DNA of 64,000 nt from Parabacteroides gordonii MS-1 = DSM 23371 (GCF_000969825.1 NZ_KQ033919.1:896873-960872), one strand, 5' to 3'; shown: positions 41,526 to 51,027, numbered from the stretch's first letter. Notes: generated by a model not told the origin, from the sequence alone. A program made the numbers and translations.

Positions 41526-43601
41526 ATGATGGTATTTAATCAAACGGAAAAACAGGAAAAAGAGTATTTACATCAAGTGGTTAGTATTCTAAAAGATTCG
41601 ATCAATAATACCGATACATCAGTCAGGGAACATGTCGAAACATTACAAGAGTACAAAAGCTATATATGGTCAAACAAAGATATCGACCCGCACGAGATCC
41701 GCTCCATGCGTGAAAGTATCCTCAATCATTTTGCACTGGGCGAAAAGGTCATAGATAAACGCAAACGGTTAAGTAAGATACTGAATATCCCTTATTTCGG
41801 GCGAATAGATTTTTCAGAGACAAAAGAAGAAAAGAATAGTCCCTTACCTATATATATAGGAATACATACTTTCTATGATATCAATACCAAAATGAATCTG
41901 ATTTACGATTGGAGAGCTCCTATTTCAGGAATGTTCTACGATCATGAATTAGGAGCAGCTTCCTATATCTCTCCGGCCGGAGAGATAAAAGGGGAGATTT
42001 CCCTGAAACGGCAATACCGCATCAGGAATGGTAAAATGGAATATATGATAGAAAGTTCCCTGACCGTCCATGATGATATCCTGCAAAAGGAACTCAGTGC
42101 CAATGCCGACGAAAAGATGAAAAACATCGTTGCCACCATTCAGCACGAACAAAACCGGATTATCCGTAACGAAGATGCACATGTACTTATCATACAAGGT
42201 GTTGCCGGATCGGGTAAAACTTCAATAGCCTTGCATCGTATCGCCTATCTGCTTTACGCCTTTAAAGGTAGCATTTCATCAAAAGACATACTGATCATAT
42301 CTCCTAACAAGGTTTTCGCAGATTATATATCGAACGTACTTCCTGAACTGGGAGAAGAAACCGTCCCGGAAACCAGTATGGAACAAATACTTTCAGGCAT
42401 ATTGGATAACAAGTACAATTATCAGAATTTCTTCGGACAGGTAACCGAATTACTAGGCAAGCCAACCCCGGAATTCATCGAGAGGATACAATATAAGTCT
42501 TCTCTTGATTTCATTTCACAGCTCGATAAGTTCGTCCTATATATCGAGAATAATTATTTCAAAGCATCGGATGTACATTTGAATAAGCATATCATCATTC
42601 CCGCCGAATTTATCGATGAACAGTTCAGACGATTCAACCGTTATCCCATGCGCCAGCGTTTCGAGACAATGACCGATTACATACTCGAAATGATGAAAGT
42701 CCAATATGGGTTTACCGCAACAACAGCCGAACGCAACACATTGAAAAAGGGAATAAAAAAGATGTTTGCCGGGAATAACGATATGCAAGTTTATAAAGAC
42801 TTCTTCGATTGGATCGGCAAACCGGAGTTATTGAAGCTACGCAAAAACCGTATGCTTGAATACACTGACCTGGCACCATTGGCATATTTACATCTCTCTC
42901 TGGAAGGGAATACCATTCAATCTCCGGTAAAGCATCTGCTGATCGATGAGATGCAGGATTATTCTCCCATCCAATATAAAGTGATCTCAAAGCTCTACCC
43001 TTGTCGAAAAACAGTATTAGGAGATGCTAGTCAGTCTGTCAATCCTTACGGATCATCCACAGCCGGGATGATCTCGAAAACATTCGTTACAGGAGAAGTG
43101 ATGAAACTTTGTAAAAGCTATCGTTCTACTTATGAAATCACGGATTTCGCCCAGCGAATCCGTTCAAACGATGAACTGGAACCGGTGGAACGACATGGGG
43201 AGAAACCGGAAATATACAGGTTTACCAATCCTGAAAAAGAGGTTGCCGGGATTGCCAATTTAATTTCGACTTTCAAAAAGTCCGGCTATAAATCGCTGGG
43301 GATCGTTTGTAAAACAGAACTACAGGCAAAAGAGACAGACCTGCAACTGAAAAAATATACGGACGAAGTTTATTTCTTATCAAACCAAAGTACAGCATTT
43401 GTAAAAGGTATTATCATAACCTCAGCCCACATGGCCAAAGGGTTAGAGTTTGATGAAGTAATCATACCTCAAACCGATAATAAAAACTATCATTCAGAAA
43501 TCGACAGAAGCATGCTTTACGTGGCGACAACAAGAGCAATGCATAAGTTAACACTAACTTATAGTGGAAGAAAAAGCGAACTATTGCATAATAACACATG
43601 A
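41526..43601 (+). CDS. HelD-like superfamily 1 helicase
   Basis: 691 residues. The N-terminal coiled coil (about 1-75) and the following IYDWRAPISGMFYDHE block are typical of HelD/HelD-like proteins that recycle RNA polymerase. Walker A IIQGVAGSGKTSIALHR (about 224-240), Walker B LLIDEMQDYSP, motif IV-VI region KSYRSTYEI and SMLYVATTRAMHKL are all present. It probably removes stalled RNA polymerase or acts on DNA. Lone gene with a short leader; two in-frame ATGs at 41526 and 41529. Confidence 0.9.
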   Translation: MMVFNQTEKQEKEYLHQVVSILKDSINNTDTSVREHVETLQEYKSYIWSNKDIDPHEIRSMRESILNHFALGEKVIDKRKRLSKILNIPYFGRIDFSETKEEKNSPLPIYIGIHTFYDINTKMNLIYDWRAPISGMFYDHELGAASYISPAGEIKGEISLKRQYRIRNGKMEYMIESSLTVHDDILQKELSANADEKMKNIVATIQHEQNRIIRNEDAHVLIIQGVAGSGKTSIALHRIAYLLYAFKGSISSKDILIISPNKVFADYISNVLPELGEETVPETSMEQILSGILDNKYNYQNFFGQVTELLGKPTPEFIERIQYKSSLDFISQLDKFVLYIENNYFKASDVHLNKHIIIPAEFIDEQFRRFNRYPMRQRFETMTDYILEMMKVQYGFTATTAERNTLKKGIKKMFAGNNDMQVYKDFFDWIGKPELLKLRKNRMLEYTDLAPLAYLHLSLEGNTIQSPVKHLLIDEMQDYSPIQYKVISKLYPCRKTVLGDASQSVNPYGSSTAGMISKTFVTGEVMKLCKSYRSTYEITDFAQRIRSNDELEPVERHGEKPEIYRFTNPEKEVAGIANLISTFKKSGYKSLGIVCKTELQAKETDLQLKKYTDEVYFLSNQSTAFVKGIIITSAHMAKGLEFDEVIIPQTDNKNYHSEIDRSMLYVATTRAMHKLTLTYSGRKSELLHNNT

Positions 43602-43618
43602 TATTTATCTCTTCCCAA

Positions 43619-43656
43619 TTTCCTCCCTAGGAAGCTGAAGCTTCTTAAGGAGGAAA
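43619..43656. terminator. Terminator-like hairpin after the HelD-like gene
   Basis: TTTCCTCC near 43619 pairs with GGAGGAAA near 43649-43656, with an inner GAAGC/GCTTC stem. It lies between the convergent helicase and PNPOx-like genes and can serve both. Confidence 0.6.
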
Positions 43657-43662
43657 CCGGCA

Positions 43663-44082
43663 TTATTCAACACTAAAATCTTCAGACTTAAATCCGCTAT
43701 AGAACCTTCCCGAAAAGGCTGTGAACCTCAGCACACAATAATCCGGATCAGTAACCCCTTCTTTATAATACATTGTATCTCCGGGCATCCATATCATTTC
43801 TTTACTGGCAGGATCAGTCAGGACTTCGATAGTACCTTTCAGCATTACACCTTTGAAAAATCGCCTGTCACAAAAGTAAACACAAGCACGGTTATTCTCC
43901 TTGAACTGTGCAACCCGCATCGAAGAGGTGTTAGTGCTAAAATAAAACGTACGGATACCTTCCCGATTACGGGGTTGCAGCATAGCTTTAATATTCGGAA
44001 ACCCTTCCTGGTCGATCGAGCCGAGGAAAGCTACAGTTTGTTTATCGACAATATTTCCTATTGTCTTCGCTGAATCTCTCAT
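43663..44082 (-). CDS. Pyridoxamine 5'-phosphate oxidase-family protein
   Basis: 139 residues, split-barrel flavin-binding fold: TVAFLGSIDQEGFPNIKAMLQP, TFYFSTNTSSMRVAQFKEN, RACVYFCDRRFFKGVMLKGTIEV. The length fits small general-stress/FMN-binding members rather than true PdxH. Cofactor and role are not known. Lone gene upstream of an AraC regulator gene. Confidence 0.88.
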   Translation of the reverse strand: MRDSAKTIGNIVDKQTVAFLGSIDQEGFPNIKAMLQPRNREGIRTFYFSTNTSSMRVAQFKENNRACVYFCDRRFFKGVMLKGTIEVLTDPASKEMIWMPGDTMYYKEGVTDPDYCVLRFTAFSGRFYSGFKSEDFSVE

Positions 44083-44169
44083 AATTGAATTATTATATAT
44101 TTACATCGGCGAAGATAAGGAAAAGCCTGACCGGGGACAGAATAAAAAGAATGGGAGAAATATCACTTT

Positions 44170-45045
44170 TTACGGTTTATGAGCTTTCCGGTATGCCAAA
44201 GGGGTTTGTCCGGTATGCATCCGGAAAAAGCGAATAAAATAAGATACAGTTTCATAGGTTAGTATTGCTGCGATCTCAGAAACGGGTAAGTCGGTATAGG
44301 TCAACAATCGTTTGGCCTCTCCTATTATTTTGTTACAAATATACTGTTTGGCACTTATCTGCATGGATAATGTCACAAGCTCATTCAGATAATTCGGAGT
44401 GAGACATAACTTATCCGCATAATAAGCCACGGCATGTTGTTCTTTAAAAGACGTATCCACCCAGTAGACAAAATTATCGATATGGAGACTTCGCCCTTCT
44501 TTGGGAGATGCAAATGGTATACCGTCCTCCGTATAGACTCTGTCGAGAAGCATCAGTATTTCATATAGTTGTGCTCTAAGTATATGATCTCCATGTCGTC
44601 CATAGAGACTGATTTCTTCCTTTATATTGTGTATCTGCTGCAGAAGTCGTATGAAAAGGAAGTCTGCCGGATGTAACCTGGATGCAGTCTTTCCGGAATC
44701 AAAAAAAGAAAGGTGCCGGACAAACTGATCATCCTTAAAGAATGAGGATAAAAATTCTTCTTCAAAAATAAGTGCATATCCATTGGTTATACCATCCTTA
44801 TCCCAAGTACGTATTTCACCGGGTTTTGAAAAGATCACATCACCGGGGCAGGCTTTATAGACTTGATTATCGATAGAAAAACTTCCGGTGCCTTCAGTTA
44901 TAAATGTGATATCATAATAAGTCAATGTATGCACCGGGGTCTTTTCCAAATACTTTTTGATACTTTTCAAGTCAACGACATCGACTAACAGCTCGCTGCC
45001 ATACTTATTTTTATAGAAAGTATATCGTGGTATCGCTCTTTTCAT
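44170..45045 (-). CDS. AraC-family transcriptional regulator
   Basis: 291 residues. Cupin-like N-terminus (YYDITFITEGTGSFSIDNQVY, ACPGDVIFSKPGEI) and C-terminal AraC HTH pair (AVAYYADKLCLTPNYLNELV, LPVSEIAAILTYETVSYFIRFFRMHTGQTPLAYRK). It overlaps the preceding lipoprotein gene by ATGA (start 45045, stop 45042), so these are one operon; the lipoprotein may be a target. Confidence 0.9.
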   Translation of the reverse strand: MKRAIPRYTFYKNKYGSELLVDVVDLKSIKKYLEKTPVHTLTYYDITFITEGTGSFSIDNQVYKACPGDVIFSKPGEIRTWDKDGITNGYALIFEEEFLSSFFKDDQFVRHLSFFDSGKTASRLHPADFLFIRLLQQIHNIKEEISLYGRHGDHILRAQLYEILMLLDRVYTEDGIPFASPKEGRSLHIDNFVYWVDTSFKEQHAVAYYADKLCLTPNYLNELVTLSMQISAKQYICNKIIGEAKRLLTYTDLPVSEIAAILTYETVSYFIRFFRMHTGQTPLAYRKAHKP

Positions 45046-45683
45046 TTATAACTTGCCCGTGTCGGAACCCTGAAAGTTTCCTTTTCTGTCAAATAGCCGT
45101 TTGAATCCTTGAGACGGATGGAGAAGGCAGCCTCTCCACTTTTCAATTTTGGCCCGGCATAAACGGTTATAGTATAACTTACACGCCCGTTCGGACGGAT
45201 CTCACGGATTATGGCCGGATTCGATAATTTCAGATATTTAGTTCCACTTTCAGCCTTTACGACAGGTTCAATACTATAAACTGTTTTCTGACCATCATTA
45301 CGTATAATGAAGGAGATACGACAGGTCTCTCCGGCATCGATCATCTGATTGCCGTTACGGTCTTCCAGGTATATATCTTCAATCACAACGTAAGAACTTT
45401 GGTAAATCCTTCCCTCATTCCTTTGGGTATAACCGTTATTACGCTGGTTTTGAGAAGAGGCCGCAGCAGCACCAACAACCGTTCCTCCGACGGAACCGAC
45501 AAAAGAGCCGATCGCTTCACCCCGATATCCACCAATAGAGTGTCCGATTACTGCACCGGTAACCGTTCCGGCCAACATCCCAACCTGCGAACCAACAATC
45601 GTTCGTGATGCCGGATCCATCGTTGCACACCCTGTTCCAATCACAGGTATCATCAGAAACAGGAGCCAATTCTTTATTCTCAT
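45042..45683 (-). CDS. Glycine-zipper lipoprotein
   Basis: 213 residues from ATG 45683 (MRIKNW); 45689 is an alternative. Lipoprotein signal ending VIGTGCATMD. A glycine-zipper segment follows (GMLAGTVTGAVIGHSIGG, about 30-70), then a low-complexity Asn/Gln linker and a C-terminal domain resembling Ig-like/COG1470 folds (DRNGNQMIDAGETCRISFIIRNDG). Probably envelope-associated. The stop overlaps the AraC start. Confidence 0.82.
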   Translation of the reverse strand: MRIKNWLLFLMIPVIGTGCATMDPASRTIVGSQVGMLAGTVTGAVIGHSIGGYRGEAIGSFVGSVGGTVVGAAAASSQNQRNNGYTQRNEGRIYQSSYVVIEDIYLEDRNGNQMIDAGETCRISFIIRNDGQKTVYSIEPVVKAESGTKYLKLSNPAIIREIRPNGRVSYTITVYAGPKLKSGEAAFSIRLKDSNGYLTEKETFRVPTRASYK

Positions 45684-45794
45684 AATCATAACCAGTTTAC
45701 TTATCCGCTAAATTACAAACATTTAGCGAATAAGCCTGATCAAAAACGTTATAAGATTCGTCTAAACAGATAAAAAATGATATAACAAACGGGA

Positions 45795-47606
45795 TCAATC
45801 CAACGTCAGGTTAAATTCATCTTTCAGTTTTCCCAGAACAGGATTGACACTGAGCAAATGTTCAAACTTCTCAGTAGAAGTATAAGCCAGATGTTTTTCG
45901 TTTGCCTCAATGATACGGACACGCATCTGAATCCGTGTATTTTTAAGCTGTACACGCAAATAGTTAAGTAGATCGACACAGCCGTTACTTAACTCATCCT
46001 GCTGTCCCGGATTATGCACACCCACCTCGAAAAAGTAATTTTCCTGCAAAACCGGCTTGCAATTTATCATCGTATTTTTCAGATACACCTTCTTATCTAT
46101 ACTTGCGGCATAAGCATCCCAAACACGAACCAACTCGTCCTCACCGAAAGGTGTTACCACTTCCTGAACAGCCTGCGTATTTTGTTGTACTGTTTGATTT
46201 TTAGGTTTTTCCACACCGATCTCCTTCAACGATGTCCCCAAATGAGGAGGACGATTCACTTTTTTAGGCGGTGCAGCCGAAGGGCTCTGTGGAATGACGG
46301 TTGCCGAAGAAGGCATGTTTGTTGCTATCACACGGCCATTATCGTTACCCTGATTAACCGGTTGTTGCGGATAAGGCTGACCGGGTTGAACCGGCTGACG
46401 GGCAGGTTGTCCCTGATTAACAGGCTGCGCACCTTGACTAACAGCTTGTCCCGGAGAGCCGGAAGCGATAGGTTCAATCAGTCCTTTTTTTTTATCATCT
46501 ACCGCTTGCCCGGCATTACTAAGCTGGCATAGCTGGATAAGGGTCAATTCAAGCAGCAGCCGTTTGTTACGACTGGCCCGATAGTTCAGATCACAAGTAT
46601 TAGCCAATTCGATCGCCTTAAACAGCAATTGATCCGGACAACGTTTTGCCATCTCTTTATAACGCTCACGGATGGAAGCGCCCACCTCAAACAAAATTAG
46701 CGTAGCTTCATCCTTGCAGACCAGCAGGTCACGGAAATGAGCTGCCAGACCGGTAATGATATTCTGCCCATCGAACCCTTTGCTCAATATTTCATTCAGC
46801 GTCAGGATAGACGAACGAACATTTCCGGCCAAGATCGAATCTGTCAGGCGGAAATAATATTCATAGTCCAGTACATTCAGGTTATCGATTACAGCCTGAT
46901 AAGTGATATTACCATTGGTAAAGCTGACCACCTGGTCAAAAATAGACAAAGCATCGCGCATACCGCCATCAGCTTTCTGGGCAATAACGTTCAATGCTTC
47001 CGGTTCTGCCGTTACATTCTCCCGGGAAGCGACATATTCCAGATGTTCCACCATATCGGCAATCGATATGCGGGAAAAATCATATATCTGGCAACGCGAC
47101 AGAATAGTCGGAAGAACTTTATGTTTCTCGGTAGTTGCCAAAATAAACAAGGCATGGTGAGGCGGTTCTTCCAGCGTTTTCAGGAACGCATTGAAAGCGG
47201 CCGAACTCAACATGTGCACCTCATCGATGATGAATACTTTATATTTACCGATAGCCGGCGGAATACGCACCTGATCGATCAGCGAACGGATATCGTCTAC
47301 CGAGTTGTTGGAGGCTGCATCCAGTTCATGAATGTTATAGGAACGTTGTTCGTTGAAAGCCTGACAGGATTCGCACTCGTTGCAGGCTTCTCCATCGGCT
47401 GTCGGAGTCAGACAGTTGATCGTCTTCGCAAAGATTCGTGCACACGAAGTTTTTCCGACACCACGCGGTCCGCAAAACAGATAGGCATGGGCGAGCTTGT
47501 TACTTTGTATTGCATTTTTTAGTGTAGTGGTAAGAGACTTTTGCCCTACGACACTACGGAAAGTAGAGGGGCGGTATTTTCTTGCCGATACAATATAATT
47601 GTCCAT
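45795..47606 (-). CDS. dnaX: DNA polymerase III subunit gamma/tau
   Basis: Clamp-loader ATPase of the replisome. About 603 residues from MDNYIVSARKYRP (47606); upstream residues in the frame look spurious. Walker A CGPRGVGKTSCAR (about 45-57), zinc cysteines C65, C75, C78, C81 (NCL...CNECESC), Walker B VFIIDEVHML and sensor ILATTEKHKVLPTILSRCQ. A Pro/Gln-rich low-complexity linker (about 390-450) precedes a C-terminal domain. Divergent from the ftsB-like gene with promoters between. Confidence 0.95.
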   Translation of the reverse strand: MDNYIVSARKYRPSTFRSVVGQKSLTTTLKNAIQSNKLAHAYLFCGPRGVGKTSCARIFAKTINCLTPTADGEACNECESCQAFNEQRSYNIHELDAASNNSVDDIRSLIDQVRIPPAIGKYKVFIIDEVHMLSSAAFNAFLKTLEEPPHHALFILATTEKHKVLPTILSRCQIYDFSRISIADMVEHLEYVASRENVTAEPEALNVIAQKADGGMRDALSIFDQVVSFTNGNITYQAVIDNLNVLDYEYYFRLTDSILAGNVRSSILTLNEILSKGFDGQNIITGLAAHFRDLLVCKDEATLILFEVGASIRERYKEMAKRCPDQLLFKAIELANTCDLNYRASRNKRLLLELTLIQLCQLSNAGQAVDDKKKGLIEPIASGSPGQAVSQGAQPVNQGQPARQPVQPGQPYPQQPVNQGNDNGRVIATNMPSSATVIPQSPSAAPPKKVNRPPHLGTSLKEIGVEKPKNQTVQQNTQAVQEVVTPFGEDELVRVWDAYAASIDKKVYLKNTMINCKPVLQENYFFEVGVHNPGQQDELSNGCVDLLNYLRVQLKNTRIQMRVRIIEANEKHLAYTSTEKFEHLLSVNPVLGKLKDEFNLTLD

Positions 47607-47629
47607 TCTTTGCTTTTTTTTTGACAACA

Positions 47630-47661
47630 CAAAGATATACAAAATAATTCATTTACCTTTG
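47630..47661. promoter_or_regulatory. Divergent promoters of dnaX and the ftsB-like gene
   Basis: TATCTTTG on the minus strand (47637-47630) faces dnaX, and TACCTTTG on the plus strand (47654-47661) faces the ftsB-like gene. Both fit TAnnTTTG and lie 15-25 bp from their start codons. Confidence 0.55.
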
Positions 47662-47676
47662 CAAAAACGAAGTTCC

Positions 47677-47982
47677 ATGTCACGCATAAAAGACTTTTAC
47701 AACAAGTATCTTTCCAGGATAAACGCCTACTGGCTGGTTATCATCGGATTCTTGATCCTTACTTTCACAGTGGGCGACAGCAACTTGTATAAACGCTATA
47801 CGTACGATGAAAAGATACGCAGCCTGGAAAAAGAGATCAAACATTATCAGAAAGAAATCGAGATAAACAGTAAGAAACTGAACGATCTTCATACCGACAA
47901 AGAGGGTCTGGAACGCTTCGCCCGTGAAGAGTATTTCATGAAGAAGCCGAATGAAGACGTCTATATCATTAAAAAGAAATAA
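47677..47982 (+). CDS. FtsB/DivIC-family septum protein
   Basis: 101 residues from ATG 47677. One membrane helix (YWLVIIGFLILTFTV, about 18-32) then a coiled coil (EKIRSLEKEIKHYQKEIEINSKKLNDL) and the short domain GLERFAREEYFMKKPNEDVYII, typical of the FtsB/DivIC family in division. The next gene starts within its stop codon (47982). Confidence 0.87.
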   Translation: MSRIKDFYNKYLSRINAYWLVIIGFLILTFTVGDSNLYKRYTYDEKIRSLEKEIKHYQKEIEINSKKLNDLHTDKEGLERFAREEYFMKKPNEDVYIIKKK

Positions 47983-48311
47983 TGAATCAAAAAGCAAGAA
48001 CAATCATTTTCAGTATTGCCGGATTACTGATACTGGCAGGTGCAATCCTATTCCTGACCAAATGGTTTTTGGCTCCTTATCTGTTTGCCGTTGGAGCGGC
48101 AGGTATGGCAGTCTGCCACCTGACTCTCTCCACTAAAGATATGGAGTTTCGCGAACGCAGGTTACACCGTTTCAACGTGATTGCCTCCGTCCTGATGATC
48201 TGTGCATCCGGTCTGATGTTCAAAGATATGAAAGAGTGGATTATCTGCCTGACAATTGCAGCGGTACTGCAGCTCTATTCATCATTCGTTTCCGGAAAGC
48301 AACAAAAATAA
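47982..48311 (+). CDS. Small conserved membrane protein
   Basis: 109 residues with about four hydrophobic segments (IIFSIAGLLILAGAILFL, LAPYLFAVGAAGMAVCHL, FNVIASVLMICASGLMF, WIICLTIAAVLQLY). No enzyme motif. The ATG overlaps the ftsB-like stop (TAATG), so it is co-translated with that division gene. Function unknown. Confidence 0.78.
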   Translation: MNQKARTIIFSIAGLLILAGAILFLTKWFLAPYLFAVGAAGMAVCHLTLSTKDMEFRERRLHRFNVIASVLMICASGLMFKDMKEWIICLTIAAVLQLYSSFVSGKQQK

Positions 48312-48325
48312 TCCCTTCCATTTTT

Positions 48326-48417
48326 CCCCACTCTGTTTTATAATGTGGGGAATTTCACCCACCTATATGGGGAGATAATCCCATTGTAGTGGGGAACTTT
48401 ACCCACCTAAGTGGGTA
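48326..48417. repeat. Alternating GTGGGG / CCCAC repeat
   Basis: A 44-nt period gives two copies starting at 48345 and 48389 of a unit beginning GTGGGGAA and containing ACCCACCTA and a TGGG. A CCCCAC at 48326-48331 precedes them. Many pairings between the G and C blocks are possible, so alternative hairpins can form. It lies between convergent genes. Confidence 0.6.
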
Positions 48418-48456
48418 TTATTCTCTACATAACTATAAAAAAAACAGAATGACATA

Positions 48457-48494
48457 AAAAAAGCCGTTGCATTATATTGCAACGGCTTTTTTGT
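48457..48494. terminator. Bidirectional terminator between convergent genes
   Basis: AAAAAAAGCCGTTGCA pairs with TGCAACGGCTTTTTT around 48457-48493. Perfect stem with T-runs both ways; it serves ompH on the minus strand and the membrane gene on the plus strand. Confidence 0.85.
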
Positions 48495-48511
48495 ATATCG
48501 TTAGATACTGC

Positions 48512-49117
48512 TTATTTTCCGGTTGAATAGCTTTTATTCAATAAGTCGATCAGCTCGTTGGTAATATCATAAGAGTCACCGGCTAACAGAATATTATCTT
48601 CAGCTGTATTGCTGAAAATCACCTGATATCCTTTTTCTTTATTGTACACTTTTAATTTAGAAACTACAGTGTCACGCAGTTGTTCGTTCAACTTCTGACG
48701 TTCCATCAGCAAATCTTGTGACAGTTTTGCATCCAAGTCTTTTAATTCCTGTTCTTTTTTCATCAGACGTTCCTGCTCCTGCTGAGCTCTTTCGCGAGTA
48801 AGGAATGCGTTATTTTCCATTTTACGATAAAATTCCTGTACTTCGGTCTGTAAAGTCCGTGCCTGCTGTGTTACATTAGCACGTGAATTTTCTTCTTTTT
48901 TCAGGAGCTGTTCATTCAAGTCCTTGAAGTAGTTATAATTAAGCAAAAGCGAATCTACATTGACATAAGCAATAGGAAGTAAGTTTATGGAATCACCTTC
49001 TCCTGATGCAAATGTTTTTGTAACTGTTGATTCTTTCTTGTCGGAGAATTGCATAACGAACAATATCACGACAGCCACCGCGAGCACACCATTAATTACG
49101 TAGTTAATGTTCTTCAT
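48512..49117 (-). CDS. OmpH/Skp-family periplasmic chaperone
   Basis: 201 residues. A single N-terminal hydrophobic helix (VINGVLAVAVVILFVMQF), probably an uncleaved anchor or signal, then IAYVNVDSLLLNYNYFKDL, the OmpH start. A long coiled coil (KKEENSRANVTQQART...LEQE RLMKKEQEL) follows, and a short C-terminal domain with YQVIFSNTAEDNILLAG. Holds unfolded outer-membrane proteins in the periplasm. A small membrane protein gene lies 23 bp upstream. Confidence 0.87.
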   Translation of the reverse strand: MKNINYVINGVLAVAVVILFVMQFSDKKESTVTKTFASGEGDSINLLPIAYVNVDSLLLNYNYFKDLNEQLLKKEENSRANVTQQARTLQTEVQEFYRKMENNAFLTRERAQQEQERLMKKEQELKDLDAKLSQDLLMERQKLNEQLRDTVVSKLKVYNKEKGYQVIFSNTAEDNILLAGDSYDITNELIDLLNKSYSTGK

Positions 49118-49140
49118 AAAGTGTAAATTAAATCCTTATT

Positions 49141-49359
49141 TTATTCTTCTATTTCTTTTACTCTATCATATAGATTCTTTTGCTTCGCCTGTTCGCGGTC
49201 TTGTGTCTTGGCACAATGTATACCTTTTTTACCCAGTGCTCTGTTGCCTCCTACATGTGTATTCGGGAATCTTCCTCCCTTCTTGAATATCACTTTTATT
49301 GCAAGCAACACAACACAAATAACAAGAATTATGACCGTAAGCAATATCGTTGTAAGCAT
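49141..49359 (-). CDS. Small membrane protein upstream of ompH
   Basis: 72 residues: one N-terminal membrane helix (ILLTVIILVICVVLLAIKVIF) and a conserved-looking basic tail (FKKGGRFPNTHVGGNRALGKKGIHC). A -7 box TATATTTG on the minus strand (49387-49380) and a short leader support expression, and ompH follows after 23 bp. Function unknown. Confidence 0.75.
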   Translation of the reverse strand: MLTTILLTVIILVICVVLLAIKVIFKKGGRFPNTHVGGNRALGKKGIHCAKTQDREQAKQKNLYDRVKEIEE

Positions 49360-49506
49360 TTTCTCTATATTTGTGGACGCAAATATAAGAGTTTAAGTGA
49401 TTATAAAGTATCTTTTTGGTATTTAATTCTACTTTTTTTCATACACAACTCGGAAAACGATCACATTATTAACTATATAGTAACAACTATAATATATTGT
49501 AACATT

Positions 49507-50964
49507 ATGAAGATTACTGACTTAAAGCCTGAAATCGTTTGGAAGTTCTTCCACCAGGTAACACAAGTGCCCCGCCCTTCAAAGAAGGAAGGCAAAATGA
49601 TCCAGTTTCTGGAAACGTTCGCAAAAGAGTATAAAATCGCTATAAAGAAAGATGCTGCAGGAAATATCCTGATGTCGAAGCCTGCAACGCCCGGAAAAGA
49701 AAACCTCCCGGTTGTTGTGCTTCAGTCGCATATGGATATGGTTTGCGAGAAAAATAACGGTACTGCACATGATTTTGACAACGATCCGATCGAAACAATT
49801 GTTGACGGTGACTGGTTGCGTGCAAACGGAACAACACTCGGTGCCGACAATGGTATCGGTGTAGCTGCCGAACTCGCTATCCTGGCTTCCGATGATATCG
49901 AACACGGGCCGATAGAATGCCTGTTTACGGTTGATGAAGAAACAGGCCTGACAGGAGCTAAAGCGCTTGAAAAAGGGTTTATGACAGGCGAAATCCTGTT
50001 AAACCTGGATAGCGAAGATGAAGGCGAAATCTTTATGGGTTGTGCCGGTGGAAAAGATACACAAGCTGTTTTCCATTATGAACCGCTTGCCACTTCCCCC
50101 AACATGCAATATTTCCGTATTGATGTGAAAGGCCTGAATGGCGGTCACTCCGGTGGCGAGATCCATAAAGGACTGGGTAATGCCAATAAGATACTGGTTC
50201 GTTTCTTATTCTTAATGCAGCAGCAGTTTGATTTTGCTCTTTGTTCTATTGACGGAGGAAACCTGCGCAATGCGATTGCCCGCGAAGCACATGCTGTAGT
50301 CGGTTTGCACCCGGAAGATAAAGAGAAAGTACGCGTTATGCTGAATCATTTTGCTGCTGACGTTGAAAATGAGCTGAAACATGTAGATCCGAATGTACAG
50401 TTGGTAATGGAATCGGCCGATCAGCCTGCAACACGCATCGATACTGAGATTACTCAAAAACTGATCTACTCGCTGCATGCCTGCCCACACGGTGTGATCG
50501 GTATGAGCCACGATATCGAAGGATTGGTGGAAACCTCCACTAATCTGGCTTCAGTTAAAATGAAAGAAGGCAACACAATCGTGGTCGGAACCAGCCAACG
50601 CAGTTCCATTGAATCATGCAAGATCGCAGTTGCAAACCAGGTTGCTGCCACTTTCCTGCTGGCAGGAGCTAAAGTAACTCATGGCGATGGCTATCCGGGA
50701 TGGGCGCCGAACCCGGATTCTAAAATTCTGAAAGTAGCACAGGAATCTTACAAACGTCTATTCAACAAGGATGCCAAGATCATGGCTATCCACGCCGGAC
50801 TGGAATGTGGTTTATTCCTCGAAAAATATCCTAATCTGGATATGATTTCTTTCGGGCCGACATTAAGAGACGTTCACTCTCCGAACGAACGTATCGAAAT
50901 TAAGACCGTAGGTTTATGGTGGGCTCATCTTTTGGAATTATTAAAAAGCATCCCGGCAAAATAA
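49507..50964 (+). CDS. pepD: Aminoacyl-histidine dipeptidase (PepD)
   Basis: 485 residues from ATG 49507; the frame is open upstream but lacks similarity there. M20-family metallopeptidase: QSHMDMVCE (metal His and Asp), GADNGIGVA, TVDEETGLTGA (Glu pair), LNLDSEDEGE and the final HAGLECGLF with a second metal His. It hydrolyses Xaa-His dipeptides and related peptides in the cytosol. Confidence 0.93.
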   Translation: MKITDLKPEIVWKFFHQVTQVPRPSKKEGKMIQFLETFAKEYKIAIKKDAAGNILMSKPATPGKENLPVVVLQSHMDMVCEKNNGTAHDFDNDPIETIVDGDWLRANGTTLGADNGIGVAAELAILASDDIEHGPIECLFTVDEETGLTGAKALEKGFMTGEILLNLDSEDEGEIFMGCAGGKDTQAVFHYEPLATSPNMQYFRIDVKGLNGGHSGGEIHKGLGNANKILVRFLFLMQQQFDFALCSIDGGNLRNAIAREAHAVVGLHPEDKEKVRVMLNHFAADVENELKHVDPNVQLVMESADQPATRIDTEITQKLIYSLHACPHGVIGMSHDIEGLVETSTNLASVKMKEGNTIVVGTSQRSSIESCKIAVANQVAATFLLAGAKVTHGDGYPGWAPNPDSKILKVAQESYKRLFNKDAKIMAIHAGLECGLFLEKYPNLDMISFGPTLRDVHSPNERIEIKTVGLWWAHLLELLKSIPAK

Positions 50965-50988
50965 ACTTTAATATTTCACGTTATAGAA

Positions 50989-51027
50989 AGAGGATTAACA
51001 CTTTGACCGTGTTTTTCCTCTTTTTTT
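50989..51027 (+). terminator. Terminator after pepD
   Basis: AAAGAGGA with ACAC pairs with GTGT and TCCTCTTT around 50989-51024, followed by T-rich sequence. The stem has a small internal loop. Confidence 0.65.

Noticed and set aside
46014-46532. 172-residue plus-strand frame opposite dnaX
   Set aside because: Antisense to the conserved dnaX gene and composed of low-complexity residues from its Pro/Gln linker.
48326-48494. CRISPR-like array at the GTGGGG repeats
   Set aside because: Only two units with complementary G/C blocks and no conserved spacers or cas genes.
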